The position numbers and the translations under genes were made by a program. 64,000 nucleotides of DNA from Brevibacterium zhoupengii (GTDB lineage: Bacteria; Actinomycetota; Actinomycetes; Actinomycetales; Brevibacteriaceae), in assembly GCF_021117425.1 (NCBI RefSeq), contig NZ_CP088298.1, positions 3,286,001 to 3,350,000 of the forward strand. Reading direction: 5' to 3'. Below are positions 36,078 through 43,867 of the stretch, in pieces. Each line of letters opens with the position of its first letter. Positions within the stretch are counted from its first letter, which is position 1. The notes beneath the pieces were generated by a model. The model made no database searches. It was given only the letters and a program-made list of their open reading frames with translations, and was not told the origin of the DNA.

Positions 36078-37481
36078 GTGAACTACCAATCGACTCTGAC
36101 TCCCCCAGCGCCCACCGATCGCGTGGCCACAGCGCCCGCTGATGATGAGAGCGCAGCACGGCAGCATCGGGCCGTGGCCATCATTCCCGCCCGCGGCGGA
36201 TCCAAGGGAATTCCGCTGAAGAACCTGCAGAAGGTCGCCGGCGTCTCGCTTCTTGCGCGCGCGATCAATGCGGCGAAGTCAACGCCGAGCATCGACCGGG
36301 TGATCGTCTCGACCGACCATGACGGCATCGCTGCGGAGGCAATCCGGGCCGGCGCCGAGGTGTCCCACCGTCCCGCAGACATCGCCGGTGACTCCGCGAC
36401 CAGTGAGTCGGCACTCATCTACACTCTGGCCAACCTCGGCGAGGAATTCGACACCACGGTCTTCATGCAGTGCACCTCCCCGTTCATCGACTCGGCCTCG
36501 ATCGACAACGCGGTCGCCGCTGTCCGTGACGGTGAAGCCGACGTCGTGTTCTCCGCCGTTGAGGATCATTCGTTTCTGTGGCGCCTCGACGATGGCGAAT
36601 CGGCAGTCGCCGTCGGACACGAGGCCAGCTTCCGCCCCCGCCGCCAGGACCGAGCCAAGCACTACAACGAGACCGGCGCGTTCTACGTCATGCGCACCGA
36701 CGGCCTCATCGAACACGAGCACCGCTTCTTCGGCCGCGTCACGATCGAAGAGGTTCCGCCCGAGCACGCCCGCGAAATCGACGACATGTCGGACCTGTCA
36801 CTGGTCCGTGCGATCGCCTCGACGCAGGAGACAGCGCAGGTCATCGACGTCGACGCACTCGTCACAGACTTCGACGGAGTCCACACCGACGACGGCGCCT
36901 ACGTCGACGAGGACGGCAACGAACAGGTGCGCGTCCACCGCGGCGACGGCATGGGAGTCTCACGCCTCGTGAAGTCAGGGCTGCCTGTCATGATCCTGTC
37001 GAAGGAACGCAATCCAGTTGTCACCCGCAGGGCAGAGAAACTTCACGTGGATGTCACTCAGGGCGTCGACAATAAAGCGCAGGTCCTGGCCTCGTGGATC
37101 GAAGGACAGGGTCTCGACGCGGCCCGAGTGGCCTACGTCGGAAACGACATCAACGACCTCGAAGCCTTCGACGTCGTCGGCTGGCCCATTGCAGTCGCGG
37201 ACGCCCAACCCAAGGTGCTCGCAGCGGCTCGTGTGGTCCTCGATCGGCCCGGCGGCAAGGGAGCGGTTCGCGAAGTCTGCGACCTCATCCCGGTCCCCGA
37301 CCAGGCCACGCAGCAGCTGCCGACGCGGGGACTGACATCGGTGCTGAGCTCCGAACGCTTCGACTCACACGATGCAGACACACACCAGACAAGCAATCAT
37401 CGACCATCCATCCCGCAGCAACAGCCGTTGCTCACGAATCACGCAGAAGGTTTGCGTACCAATCGAAAGCAGGTTTCATGA
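36078..37481 (+). CDS. Fused CMP-nonulosonate cytidylyltransferase and KdsC-type HAD phosphatase
   Basis: Residues about 31-250 form a NeuA/KdsB-like cytidylyltransferase (AIIPARGGSKGIPLKNL, NETGAFYVMR) that should make CMP-sugar from CTP and a nonulosonic acid. Residues about 256-405 are a KdsC-like HAD phosphatase with D264 and D266 (VTDFDGVHTDD), S308-K309, VGNDINDLEAF and GGKGAVRE, all catalytic positions kept. A 60-residue disordered tail follows. Animal CMP-sialate synthetases have a similar layout. The phosphatase fits a route through a 9-phosphate intermediate such as Kdn-9-P. The start is GTG at 36078, probably leaderless. It overlaps the synthase gene by 4 bp. Confidence 0.88.
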   Translation: MNYQSTLTPPAPTDRVATAPADDESAARQHRAVAIIPARGGSKGIPLKNLQKVAGVSLLARAINAAKSTPSIDRVIVSTDHDGIAAEAIRAGAEVSHRPADIAGDSATSESALIYTLANLGEEFDTTVFMQCTSPFIDSASIDNAVAAVRDGEADVVFSAVEDHSFLWRLDDGESAVAVGHEASFRPRRQDRAKHYNETGAFYVMRTDGLIEHEHRFFGRVTIEEVPPEHAREIDDMSDLSLVRAIASTQETAQVIDVDALVTDFDGVHTDDGAYVDEDGNEQVRVHRGDGMGVSRLVKSGLPVMILSKERNPVVTRRAEKLHVDVTQGVDNKAQVLASWIEGQGLDAARVAYVGNDINDLEAFDVVGWPIAVADAQPKVLAAARVVLDRPGGKGAVREVCDLIPVPDQATQQLPTRGLTSVLSSERFDSHDADTHQTSNHRPSIPQQQPLLTNHAEGLRTNRKQVS

Positions 37482-38365
37482 CTGATCAACTCGCCCCCGT
37501 GGCCTTCGGAAATCACCTCGTCGGCCCGAATCAGCCCGTGTACATGATCGGCGAAATCGGCATCAACCACAACGGCGACGTCGAGATCGCGAAGCAGCTC
37601 ATGGATGCCGCCGTCACCGCAGGTGCCCAGGCCGTGAAGTTCCAGAAGCGCAACCCCGATGTGGCTGTGCCCGAACACCAGAAGTCGAAGATGCGCTCCA
37701 CCCCGTGGGGCGAGATGACCTACCTCGACTACAAGTGGCGCGTCGAGTTCGGCCAGGAAGAATACGCCGAGATCGACCGCTACGCCAAGGAAGTCGGTCT
37801 GCAGTGGTTCGCCTCCCCCTGGGACACTGACTCCGTGGACTTCCTCGAAAACGAGTTCGACGCACTGACCTACAAGGTCGCTTCGGCCTCGCTGACGGAC
37901 TTCGAACTCCTCCGTGCGATCGCCGCCACCGGCAAGCCTGTCCTGTGCTCCTCGGGCATGTCCGATTGGGCCACACTGGACAATGCCGTCGAGGTCTTCG
38001 ACCGCGACAAGCTGGTCCTCATGCACGCCACCTCGACCTACCCGCTGCCTCCCGAAGAGGTCAACCTCAAGGCCATCCCGGCAATGCGCGAGCGTTACGG
38101 TGTGCCCGTGGGCTACTCCGGCCACGAGCTGGGCCTCGAGATCTCCTTCGCCGCCGCAGCACTGGGCGCTGTGACCATCGAACGCCACATCACCCTTGAC
38201 TCCTCGATGTGGGGCTCCGATCAGTCAGCATCGATGGAACCACGCGAGTTCGCCTCGCTCGTCAAGGGCGTGCGCGTCCTCGAAACCGCCTTCGGCGACG
38301 GCGAGAAGCGCGTCATGCCAGGCGAAGAGTCGAAGATCGACTCGCTGCGCAAGGTCAGCGTCTGA
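37478..38365 (+). CDS. NeuB-type nonulosonic acid (phosphate) synthase without SAF domain
   Basis: The 295-residue TIM-barrel enzyme condenses phosphoenolpyruvate with a hexose (phosphate) such as ManNAc(-6-P) or Man-6-P. NeuB signatures are IGEIGINHNGDVEIAKQL, AVKFQKRNPDVAV, FASPWDTDSVDFLE, KVASASLTDFELL, VGYSGHELGLEIS and IERHITLD. Common NeuB proteins are about 345 residues and end in an SAF (antifreeze-like) domain; this one stops at EESKIDSLRKVSV, just where that domain would begin. It overlaps the cytidylyltransferase-phosphatase gene (ATGA). No UDP-GlcNAc 2-epimerase is nearby. Confidence 0.9.
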   Translation: MTDQLAPVAFGNHLVGPNQPVYMIGEIGINHNGDVEIAKQLMDAAVTAGAQAVKFQKRNPDVAVPEHQKSKMRSTPWGEMTYLDYKWRVEFGQEEYAEIDRYAKEVGLQWFASPWDTDSVDFLENEFDALTYKVASASLTDFELLRAIAATGKPVLCSSGMSDWATLDNAVEVFDRDKLVLMHATSTYPLPPEEVNLKAIPAMRERYGVPVGYSGHELGLEISFAAAALGAVTIERHITLDSSMWGSDQSASMEPREFASLVKGVRVLETAFGDGEKRVMPGEESKIDSLRKVSV

Positions 38366-38397
38366 TCTGATCTGGCTTGATCGCACTCCGATCAGCT

Positions 38398-38440
38398 GAC
38401 AAGGGCCCCATCACCTCGCCGAGGTGGTGGGGCCCTTGTC
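38398..38440. terminator. Bidirectional terminator containing the gene-end motif
   Basis: GACAAGGGCCCC pairs with GGGGCCCTTGTC, and the apex is the perfect palindrome CACCTCG-C-CGAGGTG at 38412-38426. It lies between convergent genes (synthase and MFS). Confidence 0.8.
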
Positions 38441-38445
38441 GTGTT

Positions 38446-38460
38446 CCCTCGCCGAGGTGG
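38446..38460. repeat. Gene-end motif CCCTCGCCGAGGTGG
   Basis: One copy of the recurrent motif, 6 bp after the terminator; on the minus strand it reads CCACCTCGGCGAGGG downstream of the MFS gene. Confidence 0.7.
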
Positions 38461-38522
38461 CCGGTCGTTTTCGTGCTCAATCTGCGCCCCCAGGTTGAGA
38501 AGGAGAGACGACGAGAGCGAGC

Positions 38523-39737
38523 TCAGCTCTTCGCTCGTACCCCTATGTCGAGCAGCATCGCGGCCAGGACCGCGGCAAGCCCGATGAGAAGGGCGAGGAC
38601 GCCGAGTCCGACGGCAAGTCCGAGGCCCGCGGCCACCGCACCGACGATGAGAGGTCCGCCGGCGTCCCCGATCTCGCGACCGATCTCCGCCGAGCCCATC
38701 GTCCTGCCCATGCGTTCGGGAGGGGTCGTGGCAGCGAGGTGTGCGAAGCCCAACGGTGTGGTGATGCCGATGCCGCAGCCGATGATGACCGCCGCGATGT
38801 AGAGCATGGCAGGCAGTGGGAAGAACGCAAGGCAGGCGATACCGACCGCCGTCGTGATCAATCCGATGCTCAGACCCTTCCGAGACGAGATTCGTCCCTG
38901 ATCTCGCAGGCTGCCGATGAACGGCTGTGTGAGTGCGGAGGAGAGTGCGAGTACGGCGACGACCGCCATGCTCGCCCCGATCGGCAAATTGAGGTCGGCT
39001 CCCACCAGCGGTAGGAATCCTGCCGCGACGCCCAGTGCACCGGTGGCACCGGCCAACGCCAATGTGGGGATGAGGAAGGATCGTTGTGTGCTCTGACGGA
39101 AGAGATCCATTGCGGAGTAGCGCGGTCGAGGCAGAGGCGCCAGATGAGGCATGGAGACCCACACCCAAAGCGCAGCGCCGGCAGAGATCACGGACATCGT
39201 GAGGAAGAGTGCGGGGAATCCGCCCACCCAGATGAGCAGCGCGCCCAGCAACGGACCCAGAACGTAGCCCAGCGTCTTCCACGACCCGTACCTGCCGAAG
39301 TAGCCTCCTGCAGATGCAGGTCCGGCGAGTCTGGCGACGGCCGCCGACGATGCCGGGGAGAAGGCAGATGCCGCAGCTCCCTGGCCCAGCCGAGCCAACC
39401 CCAACAGCAGCGGAGTGGTTCCCAGCGTTCCGAGCAGCGAGGCAAGCGCGAACGCCGCCAACCCTGCCACGATGACCGGTTTCGCTCCGATCTTGTCACT
39501 GAGGGAGCCGAAGAGGGGCTTGAGTACGACCTCCGCCGCGTCATAGAGCGCCAGAAGAACACCGAAGGTGAGCAGCCCCAGGCCGATCCCGCCGCTTTCG
39601 GCACCCAGCCCGGCGGCGATGCTGTGAGCGCCGAACGCCGTGGTGAAGCCAGCGGCATAGAGCGGAGCCAGCACCCGAGGAGCAGGGCCGGGGTTCGTCG
39701 CGTCTTCCGGTTGACCGTTGTCGTGTGACCGGCTCAT
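38523..39737 (-). CDS. Major facilitator superfamily transporter
   Basis: The 404-residue protein has about twelve transmembrane segments and the MFS loop 2-3 motif GSLSDKIGAKPVIVAG (residues about 77-92), with a weaker repeat in the second half (GSLRDQGRISSRKG). A 20-residue hydrophilic N-terminus precedes helix 1. Export of a drug or metabolite is likely, but the substrate is unknown. It overlaps the ChrB-like gene by 4 bp, so the two are co-expressed. In classical chr loci ChrB pairs with ChrA, which is absent here. Confidence 0.85.
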   Translation of the reverse strand: MSRSHDNGQPEDATNPGPAPRVLAPLYAAGFTTAFGAHSIAAGLGAESGGIGLGLLTFGVLLALYDAAEVVLKPLFGSLSDKIGAKPVIVAGLAAFALASLLGTLGTTPLLLGLARLGQGAAASAFSPASSAAVARLAGPASAGGYFGRYGSWKTLGYVLGPLLGALLIWVGGFPALFLTMSVISAGAALWVWVSMPHLAPLPRPRYSAMDLFRQSTQRSFLIPTLALAGATGALGVAAGFLPLVGADLNLPIGASMAVVAVLALSSALTQPFIGSLRDQGRISSRKGLSIGLITTAVGIACLAFFPLPAMLYIAAVIIGCGIGITTPLGFAHLAATTPPERMGRTMGSAEIGREIGDAGGPLIVGAVAAGLGLAVGLGVLALLIGLAAVLAAMLLDIGVRAKS

Positions 39738-40360
39738 CGCGTCGGCTCCTCGGGATCAATGCCGATCGCGTCGGACCAGGTCTCGATCGTCTGGCCATTC
39801 GTCTGGCCGATCGTCTGACTGGTCGCATGGACTGCCTGGTAGACCCGCTCGGCATAGTCATCGAGGGCGGCGGCACAGCTGCGCAGGCGGTCCTCGGCAA
39901 CCACCGCCTCGGGCAGTTCTAGGACGTCACGCTTCTTCAGGTCTCGGAACCAGCGACGCAACCGGTCGAGGCTCTGCTCTTCTTCCTCGAGCTCGGCGAA
40001 GGTGAACTTCCGCTTCGCGATCTCTCGAGCGATCTCTTCGTCGAATTTTCCGCAGTCGGCGGTGAATTCGGACCATTCGTCGATTCGCGCCGTGGTGAAG
40101 ACCTGCCGGATCACAGCTTCGGATTGCTCGTCCCGCGCGCGAGCATCGAAGATCGCGAGCGTGCCGTCGCCGGCGCGGCACAGCTCCTCGGCACGGTCGA
40201 GACCGGGGCCAAACACCGGAGATTCGGGCAGAGCCCACAGCCCGGAGGCGACGGGAACGGCGCCGGTTCTGCGCAGCTGTCGCCACACGGCAACTCGGTG
40301 CCGTGACGGCTCGGAGGGGATCTGGACGAGCAACAGCATCCATTCAGTATTCTCTGTCAC
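39734..40360 (-). CDS. ChrB-like (chromate resistance) protein
   Basis: The 208-residue protein matches the ChrB N-terminal type: LLLVQIPSEPSRHRVAVWRQ (20), GLWALPESP, DGTLAIFDARAR, then a charged helical region with FEEL-like FTFAELEEEEQSLDRL. ChrB proteins act in chromate sensing and resistance. The C-terminal tail has a short QTIGQTNGQTIETW repeat. It is co-transcribed with an MFS transporter and divergent from a DUF2127 gene, with an inverted repeat between them that may be its operator. Confidence 0.75.
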   Translation of the reverse strand: MTENTEWMLLLVQIPSEPSRHRVAVWRQLRRTGAVPVASGLWALPESPVFGPGLDRAEELCRAGDGTLAIFDARARDEQSEAVIRQVFTTARIDEWSEFTADCGKFDEEIAREIAKRKFTFAELEEEEQSLDRLRRWFRDLKKRDVLELPEAVVAEDRLRSCAAALDDYAERVYQAVHATSQTIGQTNGQTIETWSDAIGIDPEEPTR

Positions 40361-40369
40361 ACTGTCGAG

Positions 40370-40385
40370 TGTAACAGTCGTTACA
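40370..40385. promoter_or_regulatory. Inverted repeat TGTAAC-N4-GTTACA between divergent genes
   Basis: The 16-bp palindrome TGTAACAGTCGTTACA lies 10 bp before the ChrB-like start and 13 bp before the DUF2127 start, a natural shared operator. The same half-sites with a 6-nt spacer occur before rpfB. Confidence 0.6.
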
Positions 40386-40397
40386 AATAGGGGACTG

Positions 40398-40910
40398 ATG
40401 AAGTCGTCACTGCTCGATCGAACTTTTCAGATCAGCCTGATCCTCAAAGGGATCGACGGGCTGCTGGAGATCTTCGGTGGTGTCCTGCTGCTGGCAGTCA
40501 CTCCCAGTCAGATCGGAGCAGTCGTCCGCGCCCTCACTCTGCATGAGCTCGCTGAGGATCCCACTGACCTCATCGCCGGAGCCTTGGTCCATTCCGCCGG
40601 AGCACTGACCACGTCGGCCTCCCTACTCGCTGCCGTGTACCTCCTCGCCCACGGGCTGGTGAAGGTCGTCCTGGTGTGGGCCGTACTCAGCGACCGCCTC
40701 TGGGCCTTTCCGTGGATGATCGCGTTCCTGCTGCTTTTCATCGCTCTCCAGACCTATCGACTCTGGGGTAGCTTCACTTGGGCCCTTCTGGCGCTGACCC
40801 TCTTCGACGCCTTCGTCGCCTGGCTCACCTGGCATGAATACCGAGTCCACCGGAAACGGAGGAGACGGCTTTCACCAAATAGACCCTCACGACCGCCGAG
40901 GCGATTGTGA
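40398..40910 (+). CDS. DUF2127 membrane protein
   Basis: The 170-residue protein has four transmembrane segments (about residues 12-35, 65-90, 103-122, 125-145) and a basic tail (RKRRRRLSPNRPSRPPRRL, 19). The pattern LKGIDGLLEIFGGVLLL and AHGLVKVVLVWAVL is typical of DUF2127. Its function is unknown. GGGGA lies 5 nt before the ATG at 40398. The longer upstream frame overlaps the divergent ChrB-like gene and is rejected. Confidence 0.82.
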   Translation: MKSSLLDRTFQISLILKGIDGLLEIFGGVLLLAVTPSQIGAVVRALTLHELAEDPTDLIAGALVHSAGALTTSASLLAAVYLLAHGLVKVVLVWAVLSDRLWAFPWMIAFLLLFIALQTYRLWGSFTWALLALTLFDAFVAWLTWHEYRVHRKRRRRLSPNRPSRPPRRL

Positions 40911-40963
40911 GGTCAGCGTCGAAGGCGACGTGAGTGCCGAGAGCGATGGAGGCGACGTCATCG

Positions 40964-42748
40964 TCAGCGACGTGAGTCTCGGAGACGTCGGATGCCTGTG
41001 GTGACTCTCTTCGCCCGCCATGTCAGTCCGTGCCCGACCTTGCCGGTGAGCACCTTCGCCTCGGCCAGTGCCGTGCGATCGTTGACGGATTTGAGCTGCG
41101 AGAGTGCTTCGTCTAGGCGCAGCTGCCGCTCGGCCGATTCCTCGGTGGCACGCTTGACTTCTGCGGTGCGGTCCTCGAGTTCTTCGGATCGGCGATTGAG
41201 TCGCTGGGACGTCTGGTTCAGTTCGCTTCGGAGATCGTCGCGCTCGGTTTCGACGCGTGAACGCATCGCCGTTGCGTCCTCCAGCTGTTGCCGGTGATCA
41301 CGCCGCGTTTTCGACAGTAAGCGGGTCTGGGCGGCGCTGAATTCCTCTGCCTCAGCCACTGCAGCAAGGTGGAATTCCTCGGCCCGAATCTCGGAGACCG
41401 TCCGCGTGCGTTCGTCCCCCACCAACCTACCGCCCGTTGCGGGAGCAACCGCTCCCGAGCGGGATCGCAGCGCTTCGGCGATGGCGAGGTGATTCTCGCG
41501 TGTAGTGTCGAACAGGTCCTGCCGAGTCGTCAGCAGGTCGCCTTGCAGATCATTGCCCTCGGCGTAGGCCGCTTCGATAGTCTCGACGATCCTCTCGGCC
41601 AGGGCATGCGCCCGCAGAGCAACGCTGTCGGTCGCGGCGGTGCCCTCGCCGCCGCGGCGCTCGGAGGACAAGCCCTCCGGCCCCACAGGGACGACAAACT
41701 CGGAATGACCGATGTCGGTAGCGAAATAGCCCAGTTTGGCATGCAGGTCCAGAGAGATCGGGATTGAGCCGACTCCGAACGGGATCATCTGCGCATGCCC
41801 ACGACCGCCGAGCACATAGGGAATAGAGGCAAACAGATCGAAGCCGGCGAAGAACCCGACGTCGGCTCCATAGAGCCTGATCTCCTCGACCTCGGGCACT
41901 TCGGCGACCATTTGCCTCGACACCTCGGCGTCGTCCGGGTGGAACGGGACACTGAGAACGGTCCAGTCCTTGGCCACGAGCATCCGGGCGGCGTCGATCG
42001 TGGCCTGATGGATCACCTCGGCGTCATAGCCTGCGGCCTGCTGACGTGGGTGAACGAGCATCTGGATGGCCAAGACCTTCTCGCGCGGATCCGGACGGCG
42101 ATCGCGCAGCGGTTCGTAGAGTAGGCCCGCGATGGTCGTCGGGCACGGCTGGAACCGGATCGAGTCAGTCCGTGAGGGCACCCCCGTCCGCGAACCCGCG
42201 GATGCTCCTGACCCTTCAGCGTCTCCCCCGCCGGTACCCAGGTCTCCCCCGCCGGCACCCACGAACTTCGTCATCGTGTCGATGCTGCCGATGTTGCGCA
42301 GGCCGAAGAACACGGACTGGTCGAGGACCTGGCTGACATGGGAGCGCATGAGATCGTCGAACTCGGGCTGACCGGGGAACCGGTTGTCGCCGAGCGCATA
42401 GATGATGAGCGGGACCTCGATGGCGGCGAGCGTCTCGGCGGATATCTTCCACTGCCAGCCCGAGAGACGGTTCGGGTTCGTATCCTGCAGGAACAGCCCA
42501 CCGCCGCCGATGACCACAGCATCCGCCGAGGAGTTGATTCGCTGCACCAGCGCCAGGTCCACCTCGCGGCGCAGTGCGGCCGCCGATGTGAAATCGACCT
42601 CAGTGCTCGACTTCCCCGAGCCGCCTGAGCCAGCTGGGCCTCCAGAACCCATCACTCGGAAGGCGTCCCTGACCACAGGGAAAAGGGCCTTGTCGCCGTA
42701 GTTTCCCCAGGTCGGGATGTCGAAGTGGAAGAGCTTCAGGTCCGGCAT
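40964..42748 (-). CDS. Polysaccharide pyruvyl transferase-like protein with coiled-coil C-terminus
   Basis: Residues 1-385 resemble polysaccharide pyruvyl transferases (PF04230 type): FDIPTWGNYGDKALFPVVRD (20), VVIGGGGLFLQDTNP, SVPFHPDDAEV, PYVLGGRGHAQMIPFGVGSI (20). Such enzymes put pyruvate ketals on surface glycans. Residues about 415-560 are long charged heptad-like helices (DDLRSELNQTSQRLNRRSEE, 20), predicting a coiled coil, followed by a basic end. It also has Gly/Ser-rich insertions at about 34-50 and 165-195. It is divergent from the glycosyltransferase operon, 147 bp away, and probably acts on the same polymer. Confidence 0.8.
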   Translation of the reverse strand: MPDLKLFHFDIPTWGNYGDKALFPVVRDAFRVMGSGGPAGSGGSGKSSTEVDFTSAAALRREVDLALVQRINSSADAVVIGGGGLFLQDTNPNRLSGWQWKISAETLAAIEVPLIIYALGDNRFPGQPEFDDLMRSHVSQVLDQSVFFGLRNIGSIDTMTKFVGAGGGDLGTGGGDAEGSGASAGSRTGVPSRTDSIRFQPCPTTIAGLLYEPLRDRRPDPREKVLAIQMLVHPRQQAAGYDAEVIHQATIDAARMLVAKDWTVLSVPFHPDDAEVSRQMVAEVPEVEEIRLYGADVGFFAGFDLFASIPYVLGGRGHAQMIPFGVGSIPISLDLHAKLGYFATDIGHSEFVVPVGPEGLSSERRGGEGTAATDSVALRAHALAERIVETIEAAYAEGNDLQGDLLTTRQDLFDTTRENHLAIAEALRSRSGAVAPATGGRLVGDERTRTVSEIRAEEFHLAAVAEAEEFSAAQTRLLSKTRRDHRQQLEDATAMRSRVETERDDLRSELNQTSQRLNRRSEELEDRTAEVKRATEESAERQLRLDEALSQLKSVNDRTALAEAKVLTGKVGHGLTWRAKRVTTGIRRLRDSRR

Positions 42749-42895
42749 TGACCAAGGCTATGGGCGGAGGGAGAACAGTAGGTGAACTTCACCTGACCGG
42801 GGCGTCAACCTCGGCGCAACCCACCGTTCGCTTGGGAATTCTACGATCAATCGAATGCGAACCCGCCACTACGCACACCCTTGCGAAAGGACCCA

Positions 42896-43867
42896 ATGAC
42901 AGCCCCAGTCGTCAGTGTCATCATCGCCGCGAAGAACGCCGAGGAAACGATCGGCGGGAGCCTGAAGAGTCTGGTCAACCAGCGCTTCGGCCGTGACGAA
43001 CTGGAGGTCGTCGTCGTCAACGACGGGTCCACCGATGACACCGCGGGAGTCATAGACGAATTCGCGAGCCAGCTCAATCTCGTCGCGATCCACAATGCCG
43101 AATCACGCGGGGTCTCCACCGCGCGCAACACTGCGTTGGAAGCTGCCACAGGTGAGACGATCACCTACCTCGACGGGGACGACTGGTATGCGCCGGGACA
43201 TCTGCGGTCCCTGACGGATTCGATCACCGGGTTGGACGTGGACTTCGTCAAGACCAACTACCTCATCGTCAACGGCTTCAACCGCAAACTGCGCAACGCC
43301 CCCTGCCTCACCCACAACACGGCGCTCAACCCCAGGGACTTCATCCTCCCCCACGACGCCTCGACGATGGTCGACTTCCCCGAGTGCTGGACCGGCATCT
43401 ACTCCCGGTCGATGGCCGAGCGAGGACTGCTGGAGTTCAACCCGGAACTGCGCACCTGCGAGGACCGACCTTGGACGTGGCGACACCACCTCGAGACCGA
43501 CAGCTTCGCCGTCGTCGACACCGCAGGCCTCTGCTATCGCAAGGGCAGCGCCACCTCGTTGACGGCGATCTTCGATGAACGCCAGCTCGATTTCATTCCG
43601 GCGTTCCGATCCGTGTTCGCCATGCTCGAGGACAAGCCGGAGTTCCGCCGCTTCGAACGCAAGGCGGTGCGCAACTTCCTCTCCATCCTCTACTTCCAGA
43701 TCCACAACCGCGGCTCCTCGATGAACCATGAGGTCAGGTCGAAGCTCAATGTCGGTGCGGTGAACACCCTGCAGGACATCGATAACGACATCATCGACCA
43801 GGCGCTGCACAACTACGGGGAGCACCGACTGCCCGTGATCGAGTCGATCGTCAGGAGGGCCCGCTGA
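42896..43867 (+). CDS. Family 2 glycosyltransferase
   Basis: The 323-residue protein has a GT-A fold start (VVSVIIAAKNAEETIGGSLK, 20), the nucleotide-sugar region VVVNDGSTDDT, GVSTARNTALEAATGETITY (20) and the metal motif YLDGDDWY. A helical C-terminal half contains CEDRPWTWRHHL. GAAAGGA precedes the ATG at 42896. It opens a run of four overlapping glycosyltransferase genes. Acceptor and donor are unknown; an initiating or priming role for the polymer is possible. Confidence 0.88.
   Translation: MTAPVVSVIIAAKNAEETIGGSLKSLVNQRFGRDELEVVVVNDGSTDDTAGVIDEFASQLNLVAIHNAESRGVSTARNTALEAATGETITYLDGDDWYAPGHLRSLTDSITGLDVDFVKTNYLIVNGFNRKLRNAPCLTHNTALNPRDFILPHDASTMVDFPECWTGIYSRSMAERGLLEFNPELRTCEDRPWTWRHHLETDSFAVVDTAGLCYRKGSATSLTAIFDERQLDFIPAFRSVFAMLEDKPEFRRFERKAVRNFLSILYFQIHNRGSSMNHEVRSKLNVGAVNTLQDIDNDIIDQALHNYGEHRLPVIESIVRRAR

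Noticed and set aside
40002-40397. N-terminal extension of the DUF2127 gene
   Set aside because: It runs antisense through the ChrB-like gene and across the shared operator; GGGGA marks the ATG at 40398.
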